Program-made: the position numbers and the translations under genes
NCBI RefSeq assembly: GCF_030503435.1
Contig: NZ_JAUKPO010000003.1
Location: 1 to 64,000, forward strand
Source of the DNA: Rhodocytophaga aerolata
Lineage (GTDB): Bacteria; Bacteroidota; Bacteroidia; Cytophagales; 172606-1
Direction: 5' to 3'
Length of the DNA: 64,000 bases
Shown here: positions 54,220 through 62,058 of the stretch, piece by piece
Layout of the letters: each line of letters starts with the position of its first letter
Numbering within the stretch: the stretch's first letter is position 1
Notes under the pieces: model-generated
The model's input: only the letters and a program-made list of their open reading frames with translations
Told to the model about the DNA's origin: nothing
The model's database searches: none

Positions 54220-56076
54220 ATGAACAAAGTTTTTCTATGCATAGGTATAGTTTTCTATCTATGCCTAAGCTCCTGTCAGACAACCACTCAAACTGAACGC
54301 ACCATGCAAATCGATAATGCGGACGAAAATTTACTGCAAGAAAATGTAGAAGATCATAAGCTGATTGTTTATCAACTATTCACCCGCCTTTTTGGCAATA
54401 CCAATACTACCAATAAAGTATATGGAACTTTAGCGGAAAATGGAGTAGGCAGGTTCCAGGATATTTCTCCCAAAGCTTTAGAGGAATTGAAGAAAATGGG
54501 TGTTACGCATGTGTGGTATACCGGCGTAATAGAGCATGCCACCATGACAGACTATACAAAATATAACATAGCCTTAGATGATGCAGATGTGATTAAAGGA
54601 CGGGCAGGCTCTCCGTATGCTATTAAAGATTATTACGATATAAATCCCGACTTGGCAAACGATGTACCTAACCGGATGAAAGAGTTTGAAGAACTTGTGC
54701 AACGTACTCACGCTACAGGCCTGAAAGTAATTATAGATTTTGTGCCTAACCATGTAGCCCGTTCTTACCGCTCGGATGCCAAACCATCAGGGGTGAGAGA
54801 TTTGGGTGAGACCGATGATACGTCCAAGTCGTTTGTTGCCAGTAATAACTTTTATTATTTGCCCGGAACTTCATTTGTTGTGCCACATGATTACAAACCT
54901 TTGGGTGATTTGCCCCATCCAACCAAAGATGGCAAATTTGATGAAACACCTGCCAAGGTTACCGGCAACGACCAGTTCACCCATGCACCGGGAATTAATG
55001 AGTGGTTCGAGACTGTAAAACTCAACTATGGGGTGGATATACAAAATAACCGCACGCCACATTTTGAACCCATACCCGATACCTGGGAAAAAATGCGGGA
55101 AATACTACAATTCTGGGCACGAAAAGGGGTAGATGGCTTCCGCTGCGATATGGCTGAAATGGTACCGGTAGAATTCTGGAACTGGGTAATTCCAAAAGTA
55201 AAAGAGGTAAACAAAGACATTATCTTTATTGCTGAAATATATAATCCATCTCAATACCGGAATTATCTGGAACAGGGCAAATTCTCGTACCTGTACGATA
55301 AAGTAGGGTTATACGACTCGCTGAAAGCAGTTATGCAAAACCGGGCCGGGGCTAATGAACTGCCGGCAAACTGGAAGCAACTCCAAGGCATTAATAAGTA
55401 TATGCTCCGTTTCCTTGAAAACCACGATGAGCAACGTATTGCTTCAGAAGGTTTTGCCGGCGATGCACGCAAAGGGATGCCGGCAATGGTTGTGAGTGCT
55501 ACACTTAACTCTGGCCCGGTAATGGTATATTTCGGACAGGAGGTAGGTGAACCAGGCAAAGGCACCGAAGGTTTCGGCGGGGAAGATGGCAGAACCACTA
55601 TATTTGATTATTGGGGGGTACCCGAACATCAGAAATGGATAAATGGCGGCAAGTTTGATGGGGCCTTGCTGAGCAATGAACAAAAAAAATTGCGGGCATT
55701 TTACAGTAATCTGCTCAACATCTGTACAAACCACGAAGCCATCCGCAAGGGGAGATTGTATGATCTACAAGGAGCAAATCTGCAAAATAGCCAGTATGAT
55801 GCAGCTAAGGTTTATGCGTATTTACGCTTTACTGAAAATCAACGGGTATTGATAGTAGTAAACTTTGATGCAGAAAATTCCAAAGAAATCAATCTGCGTA
55901 TACCGGCTAATGCATTGGCGGCTATGAATATATCTCCGGAAAAGGCCTATCGACTCACAGAACTGCTGCAAAATAAGCAAACAATATCTAGCAACGCCAG
56001 CGAGATGGGAGATTCTGGTATACGGCTGACGCTAGACCCTTTAGGAGCATATATATTCGACTTGCAGGAGAACTAG
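54220..56076 (+). CDS. Alpha-amylase family (GH13) lipoprotein
   Basis: A 618-aa lipoprotein (lipobox LSSC, about residue 19) with a GH13 (beta/alpha)8 barrel. The conserved regions are DFVPNHVAR (region I), GFRCDMAEM (region II, nucleophile Asp), FIAEIY (region III, acid Glu) and FLENHDEQR (region IV, second Asp). The C-terminal ~100 residues form the usual beta domain. The enzyme should cleave alpha-glucans at the cell envelope. The frame opens at 54139, but ATG 54220 starts the signal peptide directly. The K+ channel gene starts 6 bp after the stop. Confidence 0.9.
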   Translation: MNKVFLCIGIVFYLCLSSCQTTTQTERTMQIDNADENLLQENVEDHKLIVYQLFTRLFGNTNTTNKVYGTLAENGVGRFQDISPKALEELKKMGVTHVWYTGVIEHATMTDYTKYNIALDDADVIKGRAGSPYAIKDYYDINPDLANDVPNRMKEFEELVQRTHATGLKVIIDFVPNHVARSYRSDAKPSGVRDLGETDDTSKSFVASNNFYYLPGTSFVVPHDYKPLGDLPHPTKDGKFDETPAKVTGNDQFTHAPGINEWFETVKLNYGVDIQNNRTPHFEPIPDTWEKMREILQFWARKGVDGFRCDMAEMVPVEFWNWVIPKVKEVNKDIIFIAEIYNPSQYRNYLEQGKFSYLYDKVGLYDSLKAVMQNRAGANELPANWKQLQGINKYMLRFLENHDEQRIASEGFAGDARKGMPAMVVSATLNSGPVMVYFGQEVGEPGKGTEGFGGEDGRTTIFDYWGVPEHQKWINGGKFDGALLSNEQKKLRAFYSNLLNICTNHEAIRKGRLYDLQGANLQNSQYDAAKVYAYLRFTENQRVLIVVNFDAENSKEINLRIPANALAAMNISPEKAYRLTELLQNKQTISSNASEMGDSGIRLTLDPLGAYIFDLQEN

Positions 56077-56082
56077 GTTATT

Positions 56083-56916
56083 ATGGGTATAAGAAGGCAA
56101 CTATATGAAATACTAAAAATATCCGACAAGAAGGGTAGCCTTAGCTGGCAGTTTGATGTATTTCTGATAACTGTTATTCTACTGAATGTGCTGGTAACTA
56201 TTATAGAAACCGTAGAAGATATTTACAAACAATACCGGCTTTTTATTGATCTATTCAACTGGTTTTCGGTCATATTCTTCACTATTGAGTATCTGCTGCG
56301 TGTCTGGACAATTGTAGAGGTTCCCCGGTACCGGCACCCGGTACTTGGCCGGCTGAAATTTATGCTAAGCCCGCTAGCCATTATCGATCTGATGGCTTTC
56401 CTGCCTTTTTATCTGCCATTTTTAGGGTTCGATCTGCGGTTTGTGCGGTTACTGCGTATTTTCAGGCTTTTCAGAGTTTTCCGTGTTGCCAAATATATTA
56501 AAGCCATTGATGCTATCCGGCATGTAATCCGTCATAAAAAAGAAGAATTACTGGTTAGCCTGGTGTTTGTGTGTTTCCTGTTAATTATTTCCTCATGCAT
56601 TATTTACTACGTAGAACACGATGCCCAGCCAGATGCTTTTTCCAGTATTCCGGCCACTATGTGGTGGAGTATTGCTACCTTAACTACGGTTGGCTATGGC
56701 GACGTGTATCCGATAACTCCATTGGGCCGCTTTCTGGGTTCCATAATAGCTGTGCTGGGAGTTGGTTTGTTTGCTATACCCACTGGTATTCTGGCTTCGG
56801 GGTTTTCGGAGGAAATCAGCAAGAAAAAAAGTAAATCCACTGTATGCCCGACCTGTGGGCAACCAGTAAAGGAACATACGTTAAAAACACCGGAGGCCAA
56901 TAACTCCTCGAATTAA
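56083..56916 (+). CDS. Voltage-gated potassium channel-like protein with C-terminal Cys motif
   Basis: A 277-aa six-helix ion channel. Residues ~25-150 form the voltage-sensor domain; S4 carries arginines at regular spacing in LRFVRLLRIFRLFRVFRVAK. The pore helix and selectivity filter are WWSIATLTTVGYGDVYP. The C-terminus ends with CPTCGQP and a His, a Cys2 half-ribbon that could bind zinc with another subunit. It starts 6 bp after the amylase gene and is followed 24 bp later by a thioesterase gene, so the three form one operon. Confidence 0.9.
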   Translation: MGIRRQLYEILKISDKKGSLSWQFDVFLITVILLNVLVTIIETVEDIYKQYRLFIDLFNWFSVIFFTIEYLLRVWTIVEVPRYRHPVLGRLKFMLSPLAIIDLMAFLPFYLPFLGFDLRFVRLLRIFRLFRVFRVAKYIKAIDAIRHVIRHKKEELLVSLVFVCFLLIISSCIIYYVEHDAQPDAFSSIPATMWWSIATLTTVGYGDVYPITPLGRFLGSIIAVLGVGLFAIPTGILASGFSEEISKKKSKSTVCPTCGQPVKEHTLKTPEANNSSN

Positions 56917-56940
56917 TTAAGCTATATTATTTTAAAAGCT

Positions 56941-57507
56941 ATGCAGCAAAAACCCTGTAAACCTGTAAGTACGTCGGTAACTACACTCACAGAACTAATG
57001 ATTCCTTCGTATGCCAACTTTGGTGGCAAAATCCATGGAGGTATTTTGCTTTCGCTGATGGATAAAGTAGCATACGCTTGTGCATCCAAGCATGCAGGCC
57101 GGTATTGTGTAACGGTTTCTGTAGATACGGTAGACTTCCGCTTGCCAGTAGAAGTAGGCGACCTGGTATCGTTGCAGGCTTCTGTAAATTATGTAGGCAG
57201 AACTTCTTTAGTGGTAGGCATCCGGGTTACGGCAGAAAATGTAACCACCGGAGAAATAAAACATACCAACACCTCGTATTTCACCATGGTAGCCAAGCAC
57301 GAGGACGGAAGCCTGGCCGAAGTTCCCTGCCTGCTTCTGGAAAGCCGGGAAGATGTCCGCCGGTTTCTGGAATCTATTAAACGCAAAGAACTAAAAAATA
57401 CCTACAAGCAAGAGCTGAACAATGCCAAAACCAGTTTGCATATTGAAGAAGAACTCTATAAGCTGGAAGGAGAACGCTGCCAGATCACCGGGAACAATCT
57501 TACGTAA
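56941..57507 (+). CDS. Acyl-CoA thioesterase (hotdog fold, YciA/BACH-like)
   Basis: A 188-aa enzyme that hydrolyses acyl-CoA. The core ELMIPSYANFGGKIHGG and LLSLMDKVAYACASKHAG is typical of the acyl-CoA thioester hydrolase group (the acidic residue lies in LMDKVA). After the hotdog domain (~1-125) follows a helical tail rich in Lys/Glu. The catalytic Asn/Asp is consistent with the HGG motif. It is the last gene of the amylase-channel transcript. Confidence 0.88.
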   Translation: MQQKPCKPVSTSVTTLTELMIPSYANFGGKIHGGILLSLMDKVAYACASKHAGRYCVTVSVDTVDFRLPVEVGDLVSLQASVNYVGRTSLVVGIRVTAENVTTGEIKHTNTSYFTMVAKHEDGSLAEVPCLLLESREDVRRFLESIKRKELKNTYKQELNNAKTSLHIEEELYKLEGERCQITGNNLT

Positions 57508-57578
57508 TGTAATACAGGGGCCTGTTTTGCTAGCTGTGAATAAGAAGCCAGCTGCCGCCGGTTTGGTTTGCCGTATTA

Positions 57579-57830
57579 TCAGGCAGAGAGTAAGGCTAAA
57601 TCAATATGATCGGCATGCTGTTGCAAGCGCTGTATGTTTTTAAAAGCTACTACTTCGCTAATGCAATCGGAGGAGTAATTGGAATACAGTTCTACAAAAA
57701 AATCGCCTACTGCGTAGAGTTTTACTATCCCTTTATCACCGGAATAGTCTAACAGAAATGTACCATTCTGCTGGAGGTATTGGTTTTTTTCACTCAAGGG
57801 AAGCAGCAAAAAACGGAAATAAGTAATCAT
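57579..57830 (-). CDS. Small protein of unknown function with array promoter
   Basis: An 83-aa protein starting MITYFRFLLLPLSEKNQYL. It contains the segments QNGTFLLDYSGDKGIVKLYAVGDFFVELYSNYSSD and no membrane helix or signal peptide. It reads like a compact beta-rich protein; I know no named family, but LSEK...NGTFL...VKLY...FFVE resembles small proteins that recur in Cytophagales. The frame opens at 57884; ATG 57830 is preferred because the promoter described below ends at 57882. Its upstream region carries four TTTAAT half-sites and a -7 element in the same geometry as sulP and dabA, which links it to the anion-transport genes. Confidence 0.6.
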   Translation of the reverse strand: MITYFRFLLLPLSEKNQYLQQNGTFLLDYSGDKGIVKLYAVGDFFVELYSNYSSDCISEVVAFKNIQRLQQHADHIDLALLSA

Positions 57831-57881
57831 AAAAAAATAGATAAATAAGAAATATCCCCAAAGACAAGCTAAGCTGAGATA

Positions 57882-57938
57882 CAAAAATCTTTAGAGCTAG
57901 TTAAAAGGACATTAAATTAAAATTAAAAACAGATTAAA
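57882..57938 (-). promoter_or_regulatory. Third 4 x TTTAAT array with 11-bp period, promoter of the small gene
   Basis: On the minus strand TTTAA(T/C) begins at 57938, 57927, 57916 and 57905 (TTAAA on the plus strand at 57901, 57912, 57923, 57934). The period is exactly 11 bp. After the last half-site come 10 bp and then GATTTTTG (57889-57882), which matches nAnnTTTG. The start codon at 57830 is about 50 bp further. The geometry is the same as that of the other two arrays. Confidence 0.75.
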
Positions 57939-58026
57939 AAGGAAGCAGATTCACCCGCGCAATCCTCCAGATCAAGCGAATTTTGAACATACCTGAGTTA
58001 AAGAATTTGTGCTTTCTGAGTTAGCG

Positions 58027-59412
58027 TTAAATAAAGAGCTGATATTGCAGCACCACGCATCCTCTGCGGGTTGTTTGTATAATATTACCTGCCGGAGCCG
58101 CTTCATAAACCGGACGGTTCTGGTAATCCAGGGTTAATTTGCTGGTATGGCCTTTCAGGAGCCAGTTAATGCCCAGGTTATATACAGCCATTGGGTCGGC
58201 TAAGCGTTTGTAATTTGCATACATCAGGGAGGCATACGGAAGCAAGGTGCCATTGCCTTCGCCAAGTAAATTTTTTGGCAATAAGTACCCTACCTGGCTA
58301 TACAAAACATTACCGGTTCCAAACATAGGAAAAGCATTGCCATAGGTATTGCTAATCCCTGACAAAGGTGAAGTGGTGCCATTGGCCGGGTTCATAATGC
58401 CATTATACCGCAGATAGCCTTGCCCAAAATCGTAAGTAAAGTAACCGGCATAGGCGGAAATTGCAGTACCCTTGTTTTTATTCACGGGCATATCCAGAAA
58501 GGCAGCTACCGACCATAAATTCAGGTTAGTATATACAGTATCTTGCGTTTCGGAGCTATGCCACATGGCTTTTGCCTGGGTTATAAAGCCTCCTTCCAGA
58601 TTCAATACCCGTTTGCTGCCCAGGTAAGTGCCAGTCATGTAAGGCGTTGTATGCGGCTCTTTATCCCATAGTTGGTAGGTAAAAAAGCCCTGATATTGTT
58701 TATGATGGCTTTTCTGGGAGAAAGTAGAGTTGGTAGAAAGAGCCGGAGCTGTTTGTCCATTGGTAGTAATAGGGAATGGATCGCTTACGACTAGGCGGTA
58801 GTCAATTTTTCCTATTTGCCCCCGGGCATACACACTGAGTTTTCTGGAGAACTCATCGGTCTGGTCTACGGTAGCCTGGGCAAAAACCGGCACATCCATC
58901 GTAAGAATCGTACCAATACTTGGCTGACTAAACCTGGAAAGTCCATTGGCGATGGTTAGTCCGCCACCCAGTTTTAAATAGTTTTTTCCTTTAACTACCG
59001 CATACTCTGTTAAGGCATCGTGGAAGAAAACCTGCATTTTGCGGTTGCCTGCATTCTGCGATAAGAAATTAAAGTTATTCTGCCCAAACTGGAAGTAAAT
59101 AAATGCCCTATCGGTAAGTTGACCGTACAACTGAATTCTGGTGCGGCGCAACCCAACATCGAACGTATGAGCAGCAGGTTCTCCCAGAACCGTAGTGCCC
59201 GGATTACTCTGATCAAACCGCAGCCAGGTCTGGTTTAGAAACGTAACCTTAAAATAATGAGAGCCGCTTTCATTTAAATTATACTTTAGTTCAGTTTTGT
59301 CCGGCACTGGTTTGGGCGTTCGTACGGAACTACTATCGGCCTGTACCTGGGCTTTGGTAGGTAGTATCCATATACTTTGTAACAGCCAGATGATGAATAG
59401 AGTATTTTTCAT
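58027..59412 (-). CDS. OprP/OprO-like outer-membrane porin
   Basis: A 461-aa protein with a signal peptide (MKNTLFIIWLLQSIWILPTKA). The mature protein is made of alternating beta strands with Gly/aromatic ends. It shows the OprO/P-type segment VGLRRTRIQLYGQLTDRAFIYFQFGQNNF and the terminal aromatic residue Phe-Ile close to the end, as in other outer-membrane barrels. OprP-type porins favour phosphate or polyphosphate anions. The open frame extends 55 codons upstream through the hairpin at 59556; ATG 59412 is preferred. It lies 182 bp after sulP, behind a terminator, so partial read-through or an own weak promoter is needed. Confidence 0.8.
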   Translation of the reverse strand: MKNTLFIIWLLQSIWILPTKAQVQADSSSVRTPKPVPDKTELKYNLNESGSHYFKVTFLNQTWLRFDQSNPGTTVLGEPAAHTFDVGLRRTRIQLYGQLTDRAFIYFQFGQNNFNFLSQNAGNRKMQVFFHDALTEYAVVKGKNYLKLGGGLTIANGLSRFSQPSIGTILTMDVPVFAQATVDQTDEFSRKLSVYARGQIGKIDYRLVVSDPFPITTNGQTAPALSTNSTFSQKSHHKQYQGFFTYQLWDKEPHTTPYMTGTYLGSKRVLNLEGGFITQAKAMWHSSETQDTVYTNLNLWSVAAFLDMPVNKNKGTAISAYAGYFTYDFGQGYLRYNGIMNPANGTTSPLSGISNTYGNAFPMFGTGNVLYSQVGYLLPKNLLGEGNGTLLPYASLMYANYKRLADPMAVYNLGINWLLKGHTSKLTLDYQNRPVYEAAPAGNIIQTTRRGCVVLQYQLFI

Positions 59413-59553
59413 GGATTTGTGTGTAGTACTACCATTAGCATGACTGGTGGCATAGGCTGCCTGCATTTCAAAAATTGAACACAGCCTTTCTTCATCCCAA
59501 GAAAATTTCCTGAGAATACCCAGACCAGTTAATAGCTTATAAGTAGATGGATA

Positions 59554-59588
59554 AAAAGAAGGCAGTTGCTTTGTCACAACTGCCTTTG
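59554..59588 (-). terminator. Intrinsic terminator of sulP
   Basis: Stem AAGGCAGTTG / CAACTGCCTT with an 8-nt loop and a CTTTTT tail on the minus strand, starting just after the sulP stop (59595). It separates sulP from the porin gene. Confidence 0.85.
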
Positions 59589-59594
59589 ATGGGG

Positions 59595-61826
59595 TTAATT
59601 TTGAGGAGATAATTTTAATAAGCTTTCGACCAACTGTTCACTGAAAGTGAGCATGTCTTTGTATGTTTTACCATCTGCCAGCTTCTGGTTTCTGTGCACG
59701 AGCAGGGTGTTATCTTTGCTTTCTACATAATAATGCAGATTAGACTCTAGCAGGCCGATCAGTTGACTAGTAAACAATGACCGTACCCGGGCAGTATCTT
59801 TTCCTTTTAGCAGGTAATGAGCAGAGAATCTAGGGTAGTCCATAAAATCAATATCATTATATCCGCTTAATCCTTTCAGAGAATCAATAATGTCTTCTTT
59901 TTCAAGAACAAAATCTGGGAGCGGCACTGGTAATTTTGAAATCAAGATTACAGTAGCATGAATATCAGTTTCGCTTAGTTGTAGAAGTCTGGAACCTTTT
60001 ACATCGGTAATTTCTATTTTTACACCCTCTATTACTTTCGTTAAAGTATTCTCGCGGTAGCGGAGTTTTGCCCCTGCGAAAAGTGGAAACTGCCGGAAAA
60101 TGGCCACCGATAAATTTAACGTAGATTCAAAAGCCGCTTGTGTATGTAAGGCCGTGTTTTCAATTTGTTTTTGCCTTTCAGTTAATATCACACCAGTAGA
60201 TTGCGCTTTGGACACTCTTCTGGCGGCCATCGGATGAGCCGATACAGGTTTGTGTTTTTCCATACCCCGGATCTCTACTTTGCCGCCTGTCAGCTGGTAA
60301 TCATGCTCGAAGTGATGCAGGTTTTCCATAAAGGTATGGTCAATCATGCGGGTGCCTGCAAAATTAAGCACAATGTGTTTTCCCTGGGGAAGGCTGTCCA
60401 GGTGTTTTTTAAAGCCTAAATAATTAGAAAATATAGCTGCGTTCTCTACAATCAGTTCTATAGAGTCTTTTCCAAGATCCTTTATTTGTACAGTGGCCTT
60501 AAATAAATACTTAAGCGGAGCACCGGAAATAATATGGATAATAAACTTAGTAATAATCCCTGCAGCAATACCCACTAATAAGTCGGTGGCTAACGTAACA
60601 ACTATGGTTACTACGAATATGACTAGTTGCTCTCGTCCGATTTTAAACGTAGAAGTAAAATGTTTAGGAGAAGCAAGCCTATACCCTGTGAATACAAGCA
60701 TAGCCGCTAAAGCAGCCAAGGGAATCTGGTGGATCAGGAATGGAGCAAAGGCAACAAATACAAGCAGGAAACCGCCATGAAAAAAATTCGCCCACCGGGT
60801 TTTGGCTCCATTATTTACGTTTGCTGACGAACGAACCACCTCAGAGATCATTGGAAGGCCACCAATCAGGCCGGCTACGGTATTGCCTATTCCCACAGCT
60901 ACCAGGTCTTTATTGTAGTTAGACTTTCTCTTAAATGGATCTAGCCCATCAATAGCTTTAACGGTAAGCAACGATTCAATACTGCCGACCAAGGCAAACA
61001 TAAGAATGTATTTAAACGATTCAAATGTAAAAATCTGGGAGAAATCCGGAAAAGTAATACCATCAGCAATGTTAGCCGGTAATGTTACCAGGAACTTTGG
61101 ACCCAGCGTATATTCGTGTCCGTCTAAAAACAGGTATTTATGTTCATGCTCCAGATCAAAAAGGTGCCCGAGGGGAATAGCTATTAAAATAACCAGCATT
61201 GGGGCAGGTATCATCTTAATATACTTATTCTTTACCAGAGGCAAGGTAATAAGTATAGCTAAACTTACCAGACCTATAATAGCTATTTCCGGATTCATAG
61301 AGGCAATAGTATGCGGAATCTCTGCCAGCAATTCTAGAGGCTCTTTAGCTTCAGGCTTCACACCAAACAGCGTATGTATCTGTTTAGAAATAATAATAAT
61401 ACCAATAGCAGCCAGCATCCCATGTACTGCGGACGCTGGAAAAAAGTCGTTGAGTTTACCGGCTTTAATTAAACCAAATACAATCTGAATAAGGCTGGCT
61501 ACTACAATTACCGCCAGTGTAAGTTTATAGCCTGCCATCGCATCTCCTTTGCCTAAGGCTTCTACTGAACCTACTGCAATGGCTATTAAGCCTGCTGCCG
61601 GTCCTTTAATGGTTAACCTGGAGCCGCAAATAGGTCCTACAATAAGTCCCCCGATGATGGCTGTAAAAATACCTCCTATGGGAGGGAAACCGCTTGCCAG
61701 AGCTATGCCTAAGCAAAGAGGTAAAGCTATCAGAAACACGAGGAAGCCGGAAAGCATATCATCTTTCCAGTTTTGTTTAAGCCCATCTAGTCCGTCAGCA
61801 GGAATTTGCATTGTATTGTTTTTCAT
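59595..61826 (-). CDS. SulP-family inorganic anion transporter with C-terminal extension
   Basis: A 743-aa transporter that probably takes up bicarbonate or sulfate with Na+ or H+. Residues ~20-430 form the SLC26-type core, with GFLVFLIALPLCLGIALASG and GSRLTIKGPAAGLI as hallmark regions. A STAS-like domain follows near 445-530 (IVLNFAGTRMIDHTFMENLHHFE). About 200 further residues (from ~545 to the end) form an extra domain with no recognised family. The frame opens at 61871, but ATG 61826 fits both the family and the promoter. Array 1 lies 45-100 bp upstream. It is divergent from dabA, so both could serve inorganic-carbon uptake, as SulP (BicA) and Dab systems do elsewhere. Confidence 0.88.
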   Translation of the reverse strand: MKNNTMQIPADGLDGLKQNWKDDMLSGFLVFLIALPLCLGIALASGFPPIGGIFTAIIGGLIVGPICGSRLTIKGPAAGLIAIAVGSVEALGKGDAMAGYKLTLAVIVVASLIQIVFGLIKAGKLNDFFPASAVHGMLAAIGIIIISKQIHTLFGVKPEAKEPLELLAEIPHTIASMNPEIAIIGLVSLAILITLPLVKNKYIKMIPAPMLVILIAIPLGHLFDLEHEHKYLFLDGHEYTLGPKFLVTLPANIADGITFPDFSQIFTFESFKYILMFALVGSIESLLTVKAIDGLDPFKRKSNYNKDLVAVGIGNTVAGLIGGLPMISEVVRSSANVNNGAKTRWANFFHGGFLLVFVAFAPFLIHQIPLAALAAMLVFTGYRLASPKHFTSTFKIGREQLVIFVVTIVVTLATDLLVGIAAGIITKFIIHIISGAPLKYLFKATVQIKDLGKDSIELIVENAAIFSNYLGFKKHLDSLPQGKHIVLNFAGTRMIDHTFMENLHHFEHDYQLTGGKVEIRGMEKHKPVSAHPMAARRVSKAQSTGVILTERQKQIENTALHTQAAFESTLNLSVAIFRQFPLFAGAKLRYRENTLTKVIEGVKIEITDVKGSRLLQLSETDIHATVILISKLPVPLPDFVLEKEDIIDSLKGLSGYNDIDFMDYPRFSAHYLLKGKDTARVRSLFTSQLIGLLESNLHYYVESKDNTLLVHRNQKLADGKTYKDMLTFSEQLVESLLKLSPQN

Positions 61827-61868
61827 ACTATTCAATTGAAATGGTATTGAGTCAATAATTTGGATAGC

Positions 61869-61925
61869 CAAAATTGAGTGAAGGGAATTAAAAGGGTATT
61901 AAACCAGTATTAAAAACCAATTAAA
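61869..61925 (-). promoter_or_regulatory. Array 1: four TTTAAT half-sites, 11-bp period, promoter of sulP
   Basis: On the plus strand ATTAAA starts at 61887, 61898, 61909 and 61920, so TTTAAT reads four times on the minus strand with an exact 11-bp period. The last half-site is followed by 10 bp and CAATTTTG (61876-61869), a nAnnTTTG -7 element. The predicted transcript starts near 61862, about 36 nt before ATG 61826. An 11-bp direct-repeat period is the hallmark of OmpR/PhoB-family binding sites. Confidence 0.8.
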
Positions 61926-61940
61926 ACCTGCTCTATTCTT

Positions 61941-61997
61941 TTTAATGGCTTTTTAATCTGGGTTTAATCTAAGTTTAATTGTGTGGAAGCATTTTTG
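61941..61997 (+). promoter_or_regulatory. Array 2: four TTTAAT half-sites, 11-bp period, promoter of dabA
   Basis: TTTAAT starts at 61941, 61952, 61963 and 61974, an exact 11-bp period. After the last half-site there are 10 bp and then CATTTTTG (61990-61997), a nAnnTTTG -7 element. The predicted transcript starts near 62004, about 55 nt before ATG 62059. It mirrors array 1 around 61933. Confidence 0.8.
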
Positions 61998-62058
61998 ATG
62001 GGCAGTTTAGGAATGTTGTACACATGCACCTCCCAATTAACTGTCTACTGACTGATGT

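Noticed and set aside
59413-59577. 55-codon extension of the porin gene
   Set aside because: It runs through the sulP terminator hairpin and precedes a clear signal peptide at 59412.
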